From NCBI RefSeq assembly GCF_000420145.1, contig NZ_ATUJ01000020.1, positions 1 through 37,488 of the forward strand: 37,488 nt of DNA, written 5' to 3'. Positions within the stretch are counted from its first letter, which is position 1. Each line of letters opens with the position of its first letter. Made by a program: the position numbers and the translations under genes. Shown here one piece after another: positions 16,878-25,321 of this stretch. The notes below the pieces were generated by a model. It was not told where the DNA came from. It did not search any database and saw nothing but the letters and a program-made list of their open reading frames with translations. This stretch comes from Paracoccus zeaxanthinifaciens ATCC 21588 (GTDB lineage Bacteria; Pseudomonadota; Alphaproteobacteria; Rhodobacterales; Rhodobacteraceae).

Positions 16878-18303
16878 GACCCTCGCCCCCGCGCATGACC
16901 GTCAGGACCTGCGCCCGCGCATCCTGCATATCGGCTTCGGCGCCTTCGCCCGCGCGCATCAGCTGGTCTATCTGGACCAGGTGCTGGCGGATGGCGGCGA
17001 TTGGGGCGTCATCGCCTGCCGCCTGAACTCGGGCGTCGAGGATCTGGACGCGCTGGACGCGGCGGACGGCATCTATCACGTGCTGGAGGCCGACGATCAG
17101 GGCATCGTGGCGCGGCCTGTCGGCGCGGTGGTGGGATCGCTCCACCCGGTGCGCGACGGGATCGCGGCGGTGACGGGGCGGATCGCGGATCCGGCGCTGG
17201 CGATCATATCCCTGACCATCACCGAAAAGGGTTACGCGCTGAAGGGCGATGGCCTCGACGCCGATCACGCGGGCATCAAGGCCGATCTGGCAAATCCCGA
17301 CGCACCCCGGACCGCCATCGGCGTCATCGTCGCGGGCCTGCGCGCGCGCCGCGATGCGGGGCAGGGCGGGCTGACCGTGATGTCCTGCGACAACCTTCCG
17401 CATAACGGGCGGCTGGCCCGCGCCGCCGTGCTGGACTATGCGCGGCTTCTGGATGCCGATCTGGCCGGTTGGATCGAGGGGAATGTCCGCTTTCCGGCCA
17501 CGATGGTCGATCGCATCGTGCCCGCGCTGAACGACAAGGCGCTGGCCCTGATCGAGCAGGCCACGGGCCGCGCCGATCCGAACAGCATCCTGACCGAACC
17601 CTTCCGCCAATGGGTGATCGAGGACGACTTTGCCGCAGGCCGCCCCGCATTCGAGGATGCCGGCGCGCAGATGGTCCAGGACGTCGCCCCGTTCGAGGAG
17701 ATGAAGCTGCGGATGCTGAACGGCAGCCACACCTTCCTGGCCTGCCTGGGCCAGCTTGCGGGATGCGAGACGGTATCGGACTGCATGGACGATCCGGTGC
17801 TGCGCGATGCCGCCCGCCGCCTGATGCTGACCGAGCAGGCCCCGACGCTGCGCCCGCTGCCGGGCGTGGACATCGCGGATTACGCCGATCAGCTGATCGC
17901 GCGCTTCGGCAACAGCACGCTGCAGCACCGCACCGCCCAGATCGCCACCGATACCAGCGCCAAGCTGCCGCAGCGCCTTGTCGCGCCCGCCGCAGCGCAT
18001 CTGGCGGCGGATCGCGACTGGCCGCTGACCGCGCTGGCCATCGCGGGCTGGATGCGGCTGGTCCGCCAGACCGTCGATGGTGGCGGCAAGCCCGCCGACC
18101 CGATGGCCGACAGGCTGGCGCAGGTGGTCGCGGACACGCAGGATGGCGGCGATTACGTCACCGCGATGCTGGCGCTGACGCAGGTCTTTCCGGTGGAGCT
18201 GGCCGCCGATCCGCGTTTTGCCGCGCCCATCGCCAGCGCCTATCTGAACATCGTGCGGACCGGTGCCCGGACCGCCATCGCCAACGCCATGGGGGCAGCA
18301 TGA
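16867..18303 (+). CDS. uxuB: Fructuronate reductase / D-mannonate oxidoreductase
   Basis: A 478-residue long-chain mannitol dehydrogenase-family enzyme that reduces D-fructuronate to D-mannonate with NADH. The Rossmann region begins at LHIGFGAFARAHQ. The C-terminal catalytic motif is K280-x4-N285-x2-H288 in MKLRMLNGSHTF. Length and the N-terminal motif match UxuB rather than the shorter UxaB. It overlaps GH31 at its start and uxaC at its end (ATGA), so it is tightly coupled in the operon. It provides the step between UxaC and UxuA. Confidence 0.93.
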   Translation: MQIETLAPAHDRQDLRPRILHIGFGAFARAHQLVYLDQVLADGGDWGVIACRLNSGVEDLDALDAADGIYHVLEADDQGIVARPVGAVVGSLHPVRDGIAAVTGRIADPALAIISLTITEKGYALKGDGLDADHAGIKADLANPDAPRTAIGVIVAGLRARRDAGQGGLTVMSCDNLPHNGRLARAAVLDYARLLDADLAGWIEGNVRFPATMVDRIVPALNDKALALIEQATGRADPNSILTEPFRQWVIEDDFAAGRPAFEDAGAQMVQDVAPFEEMKLRMLNGSHTFLACLGQLAGCETVSDCMDDPVLRDAARRLMLTEQAPTLRPLPGVDIADYADQLIARFGNSTLQHRTAQIATDTSAKLPQRLVAPAAAHLAADRDWPLTALAIAGWMRLVRQTVDGGGKPADPMADRLAQVVADTQDGGDYVTAMLALTQVFPVELAADPRFAAPIASAYLNIVRTGARTAIANAMGAA

Positions 18304-19718
18304 CCGAATTCCTGGGGCCCGACTTCCTGCTGGACACGCCCGCAGCACAACGCATGTATCACGATGTCGCGGCCGACCTGCCCATCGTGGATTACCACAA
18401 CCACCTTCCCCCGGCCGAGATCGCGCAGGACCACCACTGGGACAATCTGGGCCAGCTGTGGCTGGCGCATGACCACTACAAATGGCGTGTCATGCGGTGG
18501 GCCGGCATCCCCGAGGATCTGTGCACCGGTCCCGCGACCGACCGCCAGAAATTCGACGCCTTCGCCCGCGCCATGCCCGCGCTGGTGATGAACCCCGTGC
18601 ACCACTGGTCGCATCTGGAGCTGTGGCGCTTCTTCGGGCTGGACGGCACCGTCCTGTCGCCTGATACCGCCGACCGGGTCTGGGATGTCGCGAATGCGGC
18701 GCTGCCGGGGTCGGATTTCGGCGCGCGCGGTCTGCTGCGGCAGATGAAGGTGCGCTTTGTCGGGACGACCGACGATCCGCTGGACGACCTGGCCCATCAC
18801 CGCGCGATGCAGGGCGATCCCGACCTTGTCGTCGCGCCCAGCTTCCGCCCCGATGCGGCCTTCAAGGTCGAGGATGAGGGCTTTGCCCCGTGGATCGCGC
18901 GGCTGGCCGAACTGACGGGGATCCGGATCGACGGCTTCGCGCCGCTTCTGCAGGCGCTGATCCAGCGGCTGGACGTCTTCGTCGATCATGGCTGCCGCGC
19001 CGCCGATCACGGCATCGAGCGGCTGGAGGCCGGCCCCGAATGGTCCGAGGATCAGCTGACCGCCGCGTTGAACCGTCGCCTTGCGGGCGAGGCTCCGACC
19101 CCGGACGAGGCTGCCGCCCTCCGCTCGGCCCTGTTCGTCGGGCTGGGGCGCGCCTATGCCGAGCGCGGCATCGTCATGCAGCTGCATCTTGCGCCCCTGC
19201 GCAACAACCGCCAGCGCCTGCTGGACCGCGTGGGCCGCGATGCGGGTGCGGACGGGATGAACGACTTTGCCATCGCGCAGCCGCTGAACGCGCTCTTGGA
19301 CCGGCTGGACCGGACCGATCAGCTGCCGGACATGGTGCTCTATTCGGTGAATCCCGCGCATAATGCGGTGCTGGCGACGACGGCGGGCAATTTCCAGGAC
19401 GGATCGCGCCCCGGCAAGGTGCAGGTCGGCACCGCGTGGTGGTTCAACGACCAGCTGGACGGGATGGAGCGTCAGATGACCGATCTTGCGCAGATGGGCC
19501 TGATCTCGACCTTCCTGGGGATGCTGACCGACAGCCGGTCCTTCCTGTCCTTCACCCGGCACGAATATTTCCGCCGCCTGCTGTGCCGGATGCTGGGACG
19601 GCAGGTGCAGGACGGGCTGCTGCCGAACGATCCCGTTGCGCTGGACAGGCTGGTCTACGACATCTGCTGGGGGAACGCCGCGCGCCGCTTCCTGCCCGCC
19701 GACCGTCAGGACGCCTGA
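18300..19718 (+). CDS. uxaC: Glucuronate isomerase
   Basis: UxaC (472 residues) converts D-glucuronate to D-fructuronate and D-galacturonate to D-tagaturonate. It is a metal-dependent amidohydrolase-fold TIM barrel. The N-terminal PIVDYHNHLPP motif supplies H33 and H35, and DNLGQLWLAHDHYKWRVMR follows. The C-terminal FLGMLTDSRSFLSFTRHEYF and ICWGNAARRF blocks are diagnostic. The start is fixed by the ATGA overlap with uxuB; the frame is open far upstream, but that portion is antisense-like overlap with uxuB. It ends the plus arm and is followed by a strong hairpin. Its dual specificity could also feed the uxaB-uxaA branch encoded at 34048-36638. Confidence 0.96.
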   Translation: MTEFLGPDFLLDTPAAQRMYHDVAADLPIVDYHNHLPPAEIAQDHHWDNLGQLWLAHDHYKWRVMRWAGIPEDLCTGPATDRQKFDAFARAMPALVMNPVHHWSHLELWRFFGLDGTVLSPDTADRVWDVANAALPGSDFGARGLLRQMKVRFVGTTDDPLDDLAHHRAMQGDPDLVVAPSFRPDAAFKVEDEGFAPWIARLAELTGIRIDGFAPLLQALIQRLDVFVDHGCRAADHGIERLEAGPEWSEDQLTAALNRRLAGEAPTPDEAAALRSALFVGLGRAYAERGIVMQLHLAPLRNNRQRLLDRVGRDAGADGMNDFAIAQPLNALLDRLDRTDQLPDMVLYSVNPAHNAVLATTAGNFQDGSRPGKVQVGTAWWFNDQLDGMERQMTDLAQMGLISTFLGMLTDSRSFLSFTRHEYFRRLLCRMLGRQVQDGLLPNDPVALDRLVYDICWGNAARRFLPADRQDA

Positions 19719-19722
19719 GCCG

Positions 19723-19764
19723 ACCCTTGGCGCAGGGCGGGACCGCCCGCCTTGCGCCAAGGGT
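19723..19764 (+). terminator. Long hairpin terminator after uxaC
   Basis: Two 19-base arms, 19723-19741 and 19746-19764, pair with one G-T wobble around a 4-base ACCG loop, starting 4 bases after the uxaC stop. There is no T-run, so it may act as a transcript-stabilising 3' end or a weak terminator. The 141 bases after it, up to the nitroreductase fragment, contain no gene or motif I can recognise. Confidence 0.65.
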
Positions 19765-19905
19765 TGCCTGGGTGGGCGCATCCCGGCATGGATGCCGCCG
19801 ATCACGCCGCGCATGGCCTGCCGCAACTCGGCCCCGCGGTCCGCACGGGCTGATCGTCCGTTCGGGGAAGCGGCGCATTCGGCGTGAAGGCCATCCAATC
19901 CCCCC

Positions 19906-20214
19906 ATGCGCAATGCGCGTTCCATGTTCATCGACCTGCACGAGAAGCAGATCGGCGACGGTCCCGAATGGATGGCGCGGCAGGTCTACCTGAATCTCGG
20001 GAACTTCCTGCTGGGGCTGGCCGCGATGGGGATCGACGCCACCCCGATGGAGGGCGTGGACACCGCGATCCTCGACCGCGAATTCGGCCTGACCGAGAAG
20101 GGTTATGCCAGCCTGTTCGTCGTGCCGATCGGCTATTCCGACCCCGAGGGCGATTACAACGCGGCGCTGCCGAAATCGCGCCTGTCGGAACGGGCGATCA
20201 TCACCGAGGTCTGA
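19906..20214 (+). pseudogene. 5'-truncated NfsB-like nitroreductase remnant
   Basis: This 102-codon frame matches only the C-terminal half of oxygen-insensitive NAD(P)H nitroreductases such as NfsB (about 217 residues). The blocks [46 protein letters not shown] and [12 protein letters not shown] align in order with the family C-terminus. The N-terminal FMN-binding half (about 115 residues with the RHSTKxF and SSxNSQPWHF regions) is absent upstream, where the uxaC end and its hairpin lie instead. The apparent ATG at 19906 has no good ribosome-binding site. The fragment probably results from a deletion. It cannot form a complete flavin site alone. Confidence 0.85.
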
Positions 20215-20239
20215 TCCGTCAGGCTTCGTTTCGGGGGAA

Positions 20240-20266
20240 GGGGGCGGCCTGTGCCGTCCCCTTTTC
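20240..20266 (+). terminator. Rho-independent terminator after the nitroreductase remnant
   Basis: GGGGGCGGC and GCCGTCCCC pair around a CTGT loop (20240-20261, one G-T wobble) and are followed by TTTTCC. It still terminates plus-strand transcripts and sits 2 bases before the end of the convergent sulfotransferase gene. Confidence 0.8.
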
Positions 20267-20267
20267 C

Positions 20268-21053
20268 TCATCCGCGAAGGGCAGCCTCGGTCGCCTCGCG
20301 GATGTCGCGCAGGGGGTGGCGCACCTGCGGGGGCATCGGGTCGGTGCGTCCGGCGGGACCGTATCCCCATTCGGCCAGCGCCGCGCGATGCGCGGGCGAC
20401 AGATCGCCATAGGCGTAATCGCCGTTCCCGTCGCGGACGGCCTCGGCGCCTCGCGCGGGCGGGATGCCCAGGAAGGCCGCCAAAGCGTCGCGATGGGCGT
20501 CGGGCCGGGCCACCAGATCCTCGTATCGCAGGACCATGACGGCATGCAGATGCGCTAGGTCCTGCGCGACCTGAAGGTGCGCGTCGATCCAGTGGCCGAT
20601 CATCCGGTCCTGCGGCATGTCCACCCATTTCGACACCGCTGCGGCCACGGCCTGCGGATGGCGCATCACCACCACGAATTGCGACAACGGGAACAGCTGC
20701 TGATAGAGCCGCATCCGCGTCAGGTTCACGGGCGACTTCTCGACCCGCCACGCCCCCTCATCGAACCAGGGCGCCCAGTCCGCCTCGAGCCGCTGGCGCG
20801 TGGCAAGGCTGTCATGGGCGCAGCCCTCGGTCAGGTGCTGGGCGGGATCGGTCGCGAAATGCATGGGGCGGCCATGCTGCGCGGTATGCGCGATGGCGCC
20901 CTGCAGGTACACGCCCTCGTTCTCGGGGACGGGGGCGTTGCGGATCGCGCCGACGCCCGGCAGCCCCGCGACGATCCGCGCCACCAGCGAAGTCCCCGAG
21001 CGGTGCAGCCCGCCCACGAAAACATAGCGATGCGAAAGCCCCTTGGCGGTCAT
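20268..21053 (-). CDS. Sulfotransferase family protein
   Basis: A 261-residue PAPS-dependent sulfotransferase. The N-terminal P-loop GGLHRSGTS (about residues 14-22) binds the 5'-phosphosulfate, and VVVMRHPQAVAAAVSKW supplies the 3'-phosphate-binding Arg and Ser. There is no signal peptide or membrane anchor, so it is cytoplasmic. The start at 21053 gives MTAKGLSHRYVF; the frame is open upstream, but that part crosses the divergent promoter. It is divergent from the SPS-like gene at 21175 across a 121-base gap. It may therefore sulfate the sugar product of that cluster, but the acceptor is unknown. Confidence 0.85.
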   Translation of the reverse strand: MTAKGLSHRYVFVGGLHRSGTSLVARIVAGLPGVGAIRNAPVPENEGVYLQGAIAHTAQHGRPMHFATDPAQHLTEGCAHDSLATRQRLEADWAPWFDEGAWRVEKSPVNLTRMRLYQQLFPLSQFVVVMRHPQAVAAAVSKWVDMPQDRMIGHWIDAHLQVAQDLAHLHAVMVLRYEDLVARPDAHRDALAAFLGIPPARGAEAVRDGNGDYAYGDLSPAHRAALAEWGYGPAGRTDPMPPQVRHPLRDIREATEAALRG

Positions 21054-21174
21054 TCTGCGATACCTCGACTGATCTAAATTAGCCCGCCTGCGGGGAACCG
21101 GGAACGGTGCGGATTTCGTTGTCTGCAAACTGGGAAGACCACCCCGAAACCTACAGACCAAGGCGGAAAAGTCC

Positions 21175-23199
21175 ATGCGAATCATGCATGTCGCACTTGG
21201 CGGCTGCCTGAAGGCGCCGCCGGTCAGCTATGGCGTGACCGAAGATACCGGCGGCCATATCGCCTATGTGCTGGGCGCGGCCCTGGCGCAGGCGCGGCGG
21301 CCCGAAACCCGCGAGGTGACCATCGTCACCCGCGCCTTCTCCGACCCCCGTCTGGACCCCGTCCATTCCGCCCTGCACGAAGATGTCGCCCCCCGTTGCC
21401 GCATCCTGCGACTGCGGACCGGCAACAGCGGCTATCTTGCCAAGGAGGCGCTCGAGGCCGAGCTGCCGGCCCTGCAGGACGCCTTTCTGCGGATGCTGCG
21501 CCAGGGCGATCTGCCGGACGTGATCCACGCGCATTTCGCCGATGCCGCCGTCCTGGCCCGCGCCGCTGCGGCCGAGTTCGGGATCCCCTGGCTCTATTCC
21601 TCTCACTCTCTGGCGCTGGACAAGTGCCGCGCGCAGGGCGGCAGCCCCGATGCTGCCACCGCCCGCCGGATCGAGCGGGAAGCAGCTGCGATCCGCGATG
21701 CCGATGCGATCATCGCCTCGTCCCGGGACGAGGCCGAATGCCAGATCCCCGCCTATGACCCGACGGCCGAGGGGCGCGTGCATCGCGTCGGTCCCGGCAT
21801 CACCGCGCCGCGCTGCGACGACCTGGATCCCGCGCGCCGCCTGATCGCGCCCTTTCTGCGCGACATGGCCAAGCCCATCCTGCTGGCCGTCGCGCGGCCC
21901 ATCGCCAAGAAGAACCTTGCCGCGCTGATCCGCGCCTATGCGGGCGATGCGGCGCTGCAGGACCGTGCGAACCTGGTGATCGTGGCGGGTCTGCGCGACG
22001 GGCTGGCGGGCGGTTGCCCCGAACAGGACCGCATCATGGCCGAGATGTTCGACCTGATCGACCGGCACGACCTGTGGGGCCGCGTGGCGCTGCCGCGCAG
22101 GCATACGCATGCGGATGTGGCATCCCTCTATGCGCTGGCGGCGCGGGGCGGGGTCTTCGTGAACCCGGCCCTGCACGAGCCCTTCGGCCTGACCCTGATC
22201 GAGGCCGCACAGGCGGGCGTGCCGCTGGTCGCGACGCGCAATGGCGGTGCCGCCGATATCGTCGCAAGCCTTGGCGCGGGTGCGCTGGTCGATCCGCTGG
22301 ACCCGGGCGCGATCGCCTCGGGTATCCGGGCGATGCTGGACGACCGGCAGGGCGCCGCCCATGCGGCTGCGCGTGCGCGCAGGATATACAGCTGGGATCG
22401 GTGGGCCGATGCGGTGCAGAGGATCATGGTCGGTCTGCGGGACAGGGCCCCGGCGGTCCGCGATCCGCGCGCGATGCTGGCCAGCGATATCGACGGGACG
22501 CTGACCGGATGCCGCGACGGGGCCGCGCGCTTTGCCGACTGGGCCGCGGGTCGCGATGCGGGCATGGTGCTTGCGGTCGCGACCGGGCGTTCGATCTGCG
22601 AGGCGCGGCGCGTGTTGCGGCTGTGGGATCTGCCGCGCCCGGACGTGATGATCACCTCGGTCGGGACCGAGATCTGGCGGTGGGACGACGGCGCGACGTT
22701 GCGCCCCTGTGCCGATTATGCGCGGCTGATCGGCGCGGATTGGCGGCGCGAGGCGATCGTCGAGGCACTGCGCCCCTTGGGCATCGCGCGTCAGCCGGGG
22801 CATGACCAGCGGGCATTCAAGCTGTCCTTCTTCGGCAATGCCGCCGACCGCGACCGCATCGAGCAAAGGCTTATGACGGCGGGCCTGCCCGCGCGGGTGA
22901 TCCTGTCGCATGACCGGCTGATCGATGTTTTGCCCGCCCGTGCGGGCAAGGCCGCCGCCATCCGCTTCGAGGCCGCGCGGCTGGGCATCGACCCGCGATC
23001 CTGCATCGTCGCGGGGGACAGCGGGAACGACCTGGACATGCTGCAGGACTTCGCGCAGGCGATCATTCCCGCCAATGCCTCGGCCGAGCTGGACGGCGTG
23101 ACGGACGCGCTGCGAAGCCCGCTGCCCCATGCGGACGGGGTGCTGGACGGGCTGGAGCGCCTGGGCCACCTGCACCCCCTGATGATGGCGGCCGAGTGA
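21175..23199 (+). CDS. Sucrose-phosphate synthase-like GT4 fused to sucrose-phosphatase-like HAD
   Basis: A 674-residue two-domain enzyme. Residues 1 to about 425 form a GT-B glycosyltransferase of the SPS type: VTEDTGGHIAYVLG near the N-terminus, IHAHFADAAVLA and SSHSLALDK in the acceptor half, ARPIAKKNL, and HEPFGLTLIEA (E335, E343) for the nucleotide sugar. Residues about 433-665 form a HAD-IIB phosphatase of the SPP type with D438-x-D440-GTLTG, TSVGTEIW and G614-DSGNDLDML. Together they would make and dephosphorylate a sucrose-type disaccharide, sucrose-6-phosphate or the related mannosylfructose-6-phosphate. The donor cannot be told from sequence. AAGGCGG precedes the ATG. It heads a four-gene plus-strand cluster. 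Confidence 0.88.
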   Translation: MRIMHVALGGCLKAPPVSYGVTEDTGGHIAYVLGAALAQARRPETREVTIVTRAFSDPRLDPVHSALHEDVAPRCRILRLRTGNSGYLAKEALEAELPALQDAFLRMLRQGDLPDVIHAHFADAAVLARAAAAEFGIPWLYSSHSLALDKCRAQGGSPDAATARRIEREAAAIRDADAIIASSRDEAECQIPAYDPTAEGRVHRVGPGITAPRCDDLDPARRLIAPFLRDMAKPILLAVARPIAKKNLAALIRAYAGDAALQDRANLVIVAGLRDGLAGGCPEQDRIMAEMFDLIDRHDLWGRVALPRRHTHADVASLYALAARGGVFVNPALHEPFGLTLIEAAQAGVPLVATRNGGAADIVASLGAGALVDPLDPGAIASGIRAMLDDRQGAAHAAARARRIYSWDRWADAVQRIMVGLRDRAPAVRDPRAMLASDIDGTLTGCRDGAARFADWAAGRDAGMVLAVATGRSICEARRVLRLWDLPRPDVMITSVGTEIWRWDDGATLRPCADYARLIGADWRREAIVEALRPLGIARQPGHDQRAFKLSFFGNAADRDRIEQRLMTAGLPARVILSHDRLIDVLPARAGKAAAIRFEAARLGIDPRSCIVAGDSGNDLDMLQDFAQAIIPANASAELDGVTDALRSPLPHADGVLDGLERLGHLHPLMMAAE

Positions 23200-23203
23200 C
23201 ACC

Positions 23204-24409
23204 ATGACGCGACCCATCGGATATTTCGTCCACCACCAGGGCCGAGGCCACGCGGAACGCTGCGCGGCCATCGTCAACGCCCTGCCGCAGGAACGCCCCG
23301 TGACGGTCTTCTGCGCCCGCGACGACATCTTCCCGCCCCTGCGCGACGGCGTGACGATCAGCCGGATCCCCAGCCTGTTCGAGGCCCCGTCGGATGCCCC
23401 CGCGACCGACTGGATCGCGACGCCCGACACGCTGCATTGCGCGCCGGTGGGCTGGTCCTCGATCCGGCAGGCGACGGCCACGATGGCGGGCTGGTTCCAC
23501 CAGGCCGATCCCGCCCTGATGATCTGCGATGTCAGCGCCGAGATCGCGCAGCTTGCGCGGATCTGTTCGGTCCCGCATGTCAAGATCGTGCAGCATGGCG
23601 ACCGGTCCGATCCGGGGCACATGGCGGCCTATCGCGGGGCGGCGGGACTGCTGGCGCCGTTCCACGCCGATCTTGCGCAGCCCGACTGGCCGGACTGGAT
23701 GGCGCGCGCGACCTTCCATGCGCCGGGCCTTGGCGTGCACCAGGCGATTCCGGACGGCGCGGTCGCGCGCCGGCGGCTGGGCATCGCGCCCGACAGGCAG
23801 GTGGCGGTCGTCATCGGCGGCGGTGGCGGGAACGGTTGGGCCGACGCGCCCTTCGGCGTCGCGGCCCGCAGCCACCCCGAAATGGACTGGATCGTGATCG
23901 GCAAGATCCAGCGCGACTGGCACGCGACGCTGCCCGCGAACCTGCACCTGGCCGACTGGGTGGACAACCCGCTGGATTATCTGGCTGCGGCGGACGTGGT
24001 CGTATCCTCGACCGGGAACACGACCTGCCAGCAGGTGCTGGCGGCGGGCAAGCCCTGGATCGCCGTGCCGGAATGGCGCTATTTCGACGAACAGGTGCTG
24101 AAGGCGCAGGCGCTTGGGCGTGCGGGTACGGCGCTGCACCTGCCGCAGCTGCCCGCCTCGGCCCATCGCTGGCGCGAGGCGCTGTGCGCGGCCCGCGACA
24201 TGCACGACCCCGATCTGCAGCGCCGGTTGGCGGGGCAGGGCGCCGCCCAGGCGACCGCCCGCTGGATCGAGGAACTGATCCCCCGCATCTGGGGGACCTC
24301 CGCCCCCGAAATCCCGACAGGAAAGGAAGCATCCCATGCCCACCGTATCAGCCCTGACCATCGCGGCGGGCCGCGCCGAGCATCTGGCGAACGTCATCCG
24401 GGGCTTTGA
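23204..24409 (+). CDS. GT-B glycosyltransferase, MurG/UGT-like
   Basis: A 401-residue GT-B glycosyltransferase. The N-terminal half starts IGYFVHHQGRGHAERCAAI, a Gly-rich acceptor-side motif with GHxxR spacing. The C-terminal half has VIGGGGGNGWADAP (about 203-216) and SSTGNTTCQQVLAAGKPWIA with PEWRYFDEQ (about 268-300), the donor-binding pattern of the MurG/GT28-GT1 group. It lacks a signal peptide. It begins 4 bases after the SPS-like gene. Its last 25 codons overlap the next gene by 74 bases in a different frame, and this tail looks non-conserved. Its substrate is unknown; context suggests extension of the sugar made by the upstream enzyme. Confidence 0.85.
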   Translation: MTRPIGYFVHHQGRGHAERCAAIVNALPQERPVTVFCARDDIFPPLRDGVTISRIPSLFEAPSDAPATDWIATPDTLHCAPVGWSSIRQATATMAGWFHQADPALMICDVSAEIAQLARICSVPHVKIVQHGDRSDPGHMAAYRGAAGLLAPFHADLAQPDWPDWMARATFHAPGLGVHQAIPDGAVARRRLGIAPDRQVAVVIGGGGGNGWADAPFGVAARSHPEMDWIVIGKIQRDWHATLPANLHLADWVDNPLDYLAAADVVVSSTGNTTCQQVLAAGKPWIAVPEWRYFDEQVLKAQALGRAGTALHLPQLPASAHRWREALCAARDMHDPDLQRRLAGQGAAQATARWIEELIPRIWGTSAPEIPTGKEASHAHRISPDHRGGPRRASGERHPGL

Positions 24410-25319
24410 CGCCCAATCCACGCTGCCGGACGAGCTGATCGTCGCGGTGATGCAGCCCGAACCCTATGCCGACCTGCCCGAGACGGGCTTTCCCGTGCGA
24501 CAGATCATGGTGCCGCCCGTCGATGGCCAGCTGCCCTTGGCCGCGGCCCGCAACGCCGCCGCCGCCGCCGCCAGCGGCGAGGTGCTGGTCTTCGTCGACG
24601 TGGACTGCATTCCCGGCCCAGAACTGGTCGCGGAATACGCCGCCGTCGCCCGTCCGGGGCAGGGGCTGGTCATGGGCGAGGTGCTGTACCTTCCCGACCA
24701 GGCCGAGAATGGCGGCATCAACTATGCGCTGTTCGACCACCTGGGCGTGCGCCATTCCGACCGGCAGGCACCGCCCCCGCAGGGTCTGCGCCTGTGCGAG
24801 GATTACCGCTGCTTCTGGTCGCTGAACTTCGCCATCCACCGGCAGGACTGGGATCGCGCGGGCGGCTTCGACGAGGGCTATCTGGGCTATGGTGGCGAGG
24901 ATACGGATTTCGGGCGCATCCTGGACGACCGCGGCATCGGGATCTGGTGGATGAAGGGCGCGCGGGTCTATCACCAGTATCATCCGCATTGCATGCCGCC
25001 GATCCACCAGGTGCCGTCGGTGATCCGGAACGCGGAATACTTCGCCTCGAAATGGGGGCACCGCACGATGGAGCACTGGCTGCACGCGTTCCGCCTGCTG
25101 GGCCTGATCGAGAACACCCCCGAGGGGCTGCGCGTCCTGCGCGAACCCGACCAGCGCGACTTTGCGCTGTGCCGCCAGGAACCGCACATGCCCTATGCCA
25201 ATACGCGCCGCGTGCTGGACCGCATCCAGGGCATCGCCGATGCCGAACGCGCCGATCCGGCCCGCGTCGCGCAGGTCGAGCTGGCGCAGGCCGACATGCT
25301 GACGGCACGGGCGGGCTGA
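24336..25319 (+). CDS. Family 2 glycosyltransferase with galactosyltransferase-type C-terminus
   Basis: A 327-residue GT-A glycosyltransferase. The N-terminal block TIAAGRAEHLANVIRGF and the DxD motif D88-V-D90 in VFVDVDCIPGP define the GT2 core. GYGGEDTDFGRI (E188, D189) is the Glyco_transf_7C element that completes the active site. Six consecutive GCC codons (24555-24572) encode A74-A79. GGAAAGGAAG upstream of the ATG lies inside the previous gene, so the start is well supported despite the 74-base overlap. The next gene starts 2 bases after its stop. The sugar donor and acceptor are unknown. Confidence 0.88.
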   Translation: MPTVSALTIAAGRAEHLANVIRGFDAQSTLPDELIVAVMQPEPYADLPETGFPVRQIMVPPVDGQLPLAAARNAAAAAASGEVLVFVDVDCIPGPELVAEYAAVARPGQGLVMGEVLYLPDQAENGGINYALFDHLGVRHSDRQAPPPQGLRLCEDYRCFWSLNFAIHRQDWDRAGGFDEGYLGYGGEDTDFGRILDDRGIGIWWMKGARVYHQYHPHCMPPIHQVPSVIRNAEYFASKWGHRTMEHWLHAFRLLGLIENTPEGLRVLREPDQRDFALCRQEPHMPYANTRRVLDRIQGIADAERADPARVAQVELAQADMLTARAG

Positions 25320-25321
25320 TC

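Noticed and set aside
21151..23622. 823-codon minus-strand frame opposite the SPS-like gene
   Set aside because: It is antisense to a gene with well-placed GT4 and HAD motifs, and no family features appear.
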